The translations under genes and the position numbers were made by a program. Under the pieces are notes generated by a model. The model did not search any database, was not told where the DNA came from, and saw nothing but the letters and a program-made list of their open reading frames with translations. This document shows, one piece after another, positions 62,028-64,000 of a stretch of DNA of 64,000 bases (the first letter of the stretch is position 1; the number at the start of each line of letters is the position of its first letter). The stretch spans positions 62,001 to 126,000 of the forward strand of contig NZ_JAMGBF010000036.1 in assembly GCF_023516615.1 (NCBI RefSeq), given 5' to 3'. The stretch comes from Streptomyces panaciradicis. GTDB taxonomy: Bacteria; Actinomycetota; Actinomycetes; Streptomycetales; Streptomycetaceae.

Positions 62028-63597
62028 GCCATGGCCAGCGCCCGTCAATACCGCGCTCAAGCAAGGAGACCGTCCGGAAGGCCGCGTCGCTCAGGCCGCC
62101 GAAGGTGTGCCGGTTCGCCCGGCCCGACGGGCCGTGACCCGCCCGGTACCCGGCCAGGTTCCAGGTGTAGACCGGCACGTGCGGCGGGACCTGCTCGGTC
62201 GGGTCGCCGTACTGGCTGAACGCGTACTGCTCGTCGGTGACGATCAGCACCCGGTCCTGGCCCCTGTAGTGCGCCCGGATCGCCCCGGTGGTGTCGGTGC
62301 CGCCCAGGTCGCCGAAACGCTCCAGGATCTTCAGCACCGACTCCCCCTTGCGGAAGGACAGCCGCCGGCTCGTGCTGCCGAACTGCACCAGGTCAGCCTT
62401 CTGCGCCCGCAGCGCGAGCGCCGTACCGAAGATCGCCGCCGCGTCCGCCCGGTTCAGCTCCGAACGGTCCGACAGCCGCGCCCACATCGACCCCGAACGG
62501 TCGACGAGGACCAGCGTGCGGCCCGGCAGCGCCGGCACGTTGGCCAGCGAGTGGCCGAGCGCCTGCTCCAGCGGGTACGACCAGCGCAGCGACGGCGCGT
62601 GCTGGTACGCGGCGAGGTACCGGAAGGGGAACTGCCGCGAGCGCGCGACCTCCGCCGGGTCGCTGATCCGCGCCGCCACCTGCGCCGCGACCTCGTCGGA
62701 CACCCCGGCCTGGTCGAAGTTGCGCAGGTTGCGCACCAGCGCCATCGGACCCATGGACGGGATCACGGCCTCCCAGGCCGCCTTGTCCATCGGACCCTGC
62801 AGCCAGCCCGCCAGCGCCTCCCACGTGATGCCGGCCGCGGCCAGCCGCTCGGCGCCGTCGGGCGCGGTGACGAGCGCGCGCCGCTCGGCCACCGGCAGCG
62901 CCATCAGCTCGCGGTGCGCGGTCAGGACACGGTCGGACGCGGGCGGCACCGCCGTGTCCGGGTGGTGCCGGCGGTCCAGGGCGTACTGGAACAGCGCGCC
63001 CTGCCACGGCTTGTCCGGGTCGGGCGCCGCGTGCACCAGGTTGAGGATGTCGCCGAAGCGGTAGCCCTTGGACGCGGTGTCGTACTTCAGCAGCGACTTG
63101 CCGCTGTAGAGACGCCGTACGGCGTCGGCGACACCGCGCTTGACGGGCTTGGGAACGCTGCGGCCGTACATCGCCGTCCAGTACCCGAGCAGTTCGCCGG
63201 GCTCGTCCGGGCGCCGCAGCACGGAGGCCACGACCTGGCGGTTGGAGGGGCCGTCGGTGGCGCCAGCGTCGAGGCGCGCCTTCACGTACTCGGCGGCGCC
63301 CACCACGGAGGCGGTACGCAGGTTTCCCTCGCCGCGCAGCCAGCCCAGGAGCCCCGCGGTCCACGCCGGGTCCTCGACGGCGAGCCGGCGTACGAGATGC
63401 GCGTACCGGTCGTCTCGGTCGGCACCGGTCTCGTAGAAGGTGTCCGCAACGAAATGGGACACCGCGAGCAGGAAGAGTTCGGAGCGCGCGTCCCGCTCCC
63501 GGCCGCGGCCGCCCTCGTAGGTGCGGAGCACTCGGCCCGTGGAGGTGACGCGCGAAGTGGGCTGCGCCTTCGCGCCCTTGGTGTTGAATCGCGCCAT
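62020..63597 (-). CDS. rsr: TROVE-domain protein, bacterial Ro60 orthologue (Rsr)
   Basis: A 525-residue protein. The N-terminal 350 residues form the HEAT-repeat ring of the TROVE domain ([58 protein letters not shown]). The C-terminal part is a von Willebrand A domain with a MIDAS: DRSGSM at about 366-371, GGTDT at 432-436 and TDEQ. Ro60 binds misfolded RNAs in its ring and Y RNA on the outside; with PNPase it forms a degradation machine in Deinococcus. The upstream gap encodes Y RNAs transcribed in the same direction. Confidence 0.95.
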   Translation of the reverse strand: MARFNTKGAKAQPTSRVTSTGRVLRTYEGGRGRERDARSELFLLAVSHFVADTFYETGADRDDRYAHLVRRLAVEDPAWTAGLLGWLRGEGNLRTASVVGAAEYVKARLDAGATDGPSNRQVVASVLRRPDEPGELLGYWTAMYGRSVPKPVKRGVADAVRRLYSGKSLLKYDTASKGYRFGDILNLVHAAPDPDKPWQGALFQYALDRRHHPDTAVPPASDRVLTAHRELMALPVAERRALVTAPDGAERLAAAGITWEALAGWLQGPMDKAAWEAVIPSMGPMALVRNLRNFDQAGVSDEVAAQVAARISDPAEVARSRQFPFRYLAAYQHAPSLRWSYPLEQALGHSLANVPALPGRTLVLVDRSGSMWARLSDRSELNRADAAAIFGTALALRAQKADLVQFGSTSRRLSFRKGESVLKILERFGDLGGTDTTGAIRAHYRGQDRVLIVTDEQYAFSQYGDPTEQVPPHVPVYTWNLAGYRAGHGPSGRANRHTFGGLSDAAFRTVSLLERGIDGRWPWLE

Positions 63598-63650
63598 GGT
63601 GAATTCCCCCGAATTCTGAACAGGTTTCGGAGGGAGGCGCGGCAGAAGGA

Positions 63651-63806
63651 GGGGGCCCGAGGTCGGAAGTCGGCGACGGCCTTATCACCTGGCGCGTCTT
63701 CCCTTTCCGCCACACCGGCCCTTCGGCCGGCGACGGGATTCGAACCCGCACGCTCGCTCGGAGCACCAGGTCCCTGAAGTATCCGCTGCCTTCGCACCGG
63801 GCACCC
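63651..63806 (-). ncRNA. Y RNA with permuted tRNA-like module (YrlA type), Y2
   Basis: Read on the minus strand, ends 63806-63798 and 63659-63651 pair as GGGTGCCCG/CGGGCCCCC (one mismatch). Next comes the Ro-binding type strand CCGGTGCGAAGGCAGCGG. Inside is a tRNA mimic: stem CCTGGTGC/GCGCCAGG, T-arm CGGGTTCGAATCCCG (63748-63734), acceptor-like stem CGCCGGCC/GGCCGGTG (63732-63725 with 63720-63713) closed by GAAG, then a D-arm-like hairpin. The T-arm precedes the acceptor strand of the D-arm, so the tRNA is circularly permuted. It lies 54 bp upstream of rsr. Confidence 0.78.
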
Positions 63807-63816
63807 ACCATGAGCT

Positions 63817-63897
63817 GCGCCTCCCGAGATCAAGGTCGGCGGCGGCACTGATTCTCTGAGAAAGGGAAGTAGCCGCAGCCTGCGCACCGGGAGGTGC
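63817..63897 (-). ncRNA. Short Y RNA without tRNA-like module, Y1
   Basis: About 81 nt on the minus strand. The outer stem is CCTCCCG/CGGGAGG (63894-63888 with 63826-63820), extended by GC/GC beyond one mismatch. The 5' strand motif (63891-63866) is identical to that of Y2 at 23 of 26 positions. The 3' strand GCCGACCTTGATCTC (63840-63826) matches the upstream copy at 14 of 15. The upper stem GGCTGCGGC/GCCGCCGCC closes a 25-nt loop. It looks like a minimal Y RNA between two larger ones. Confidence 0.62.
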
Positions 63898-63904
63898 ATG
63901 AAGT

Positions 63905-64000
63905 TGTGGTGTCCAGAGAACAAGGTCGGCGGAACCGACGTAGGTGCTCTAACCCCTGAGCTACACCGGCGCGTTGTACCGGTGGCGGGACTCGAACCCG
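63905..64000 (-). ncRNA. Partial Y RNA with permuted tRNA-like module, Y0 (5' part outside window)
   Basis: On the minus strand the window edge starts with T-arm CGGGTTCGAGTCCCG (64000-63986), then a 7-bp acceptor-like stem CACCGGT/GCCGGTG (63984-63978 with 63970-63964) closed by a 7-nt loop. Then come a 2-nt linker and a perfect D-arm (GCTC, AGGGGTTA, GAGC; 63961-63946). It ends with a GTCGG/CCGAC hairpin and the Ro-strand motif GCCGACCTTGTTCTC. It is the same permuted tRNA layout as Y2; its 5' Ro strand should lie beyond position 64000. Confidence 0.66.

Noticed and set aside
63734..63990. Canonical tRNA genes on the minus strand
   Set aside because: T-arm and D-arm signatures are present, but the T-arm comes before the acceptor/D-arm part and the acceptor stems are closed by short loops. 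No anticodon arm or free 3' end exists, so these are tRNA mimics inside Y RNAs.

Overview
The window is high-GC (about 70-75 percent) actinobacterial chromosome and almost certainly Streptomyces. Evidence: dense G/C third positions, GTG starts, ATGA/GTGA translational couplings, a complete ectABCD operon, an LAETG sortase substrate of the SCO1860 type, two sugar ABC importers without their own ATPase, and two dispersed intergenic repeat types that I recognise from Streptomyces. The gene order (cob genes, SCO1860-like gene, ectABCD, penicillin-binding protein, ECF-like sigma factor, pectinases) resembles the SCO1857-1880 region of S. coelicolor as I recall it.

Layout. 1-3.7 kb: end of a cobalamin operon (CbiG-CobJ fusion, CobH, CbiX, CobC-like). 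3.9-11.3 kb: cell-wall-anchored protein, amidohydrolase, PIG-L deacetylase, a polar amino-acid ABC importer, a class V aminotransferase and a DinB protein. 11.3-14.9 kb: ectABCD behind an AfsQ1-type operator. 14.9-28.1 kb: mixed housekeeping genes, including a 2-oxoglutarate-semialdehyde dehydrogenase divergent from an IclR regulator, a class B PBP, a purine-type permease and a SigE-like sigma factor with a membrane partner. About 28.2 kb: a small RNA that looks like 6C RNA.

28.4-48.6 kb is a plant cell-wall (pectin/arabinan) utilisation region: two GH43 proteins, PL9 and PL1 pectate lyases, two tandem CE8 pectinesterases, a CE12 acetylesterase, another esterase, a substrate-binding protein, two permeases, a Gfo/Idh oxidoreductase, a DUF6807 protein, and an IlvD/Edd dehydratase plus DHDPS-family enzyme under a GntR/FCD regulator. 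50.6-53.7 kb adds uronate dehydrogenase (udh) divergent from a KdgD-like dehydratase coupled to a protein of unknown function. With the dehydrogenase at 20.5 kb these supply most of the oxidative route from galacturonate to 2-oxoglutarate. Galactarate dehydratase is not recognised here.

54-59 kb is a polyol operon (DeoR regulator, binding protein, two permeases, zinc dehydrogenase). 59-61.3 kb holds a two-domain TerD protein and an ACC deaminase. 61.3-64 kb holds an unusually low-GC HNH endonuclease, a bacterial Ro60 orthologue (Rsr) and, upstream of it, a tandem set of three Y RNAs. Two of these carry circularly permuted tRNA-like modules. This Ro-Y RNA cluster and the 6C RNA are the most interesting non-coding features. 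The combination of pectin degradation, ACC deaminase and ectoine synthesis suggests a soil or plant-associated lifestyle (inference).
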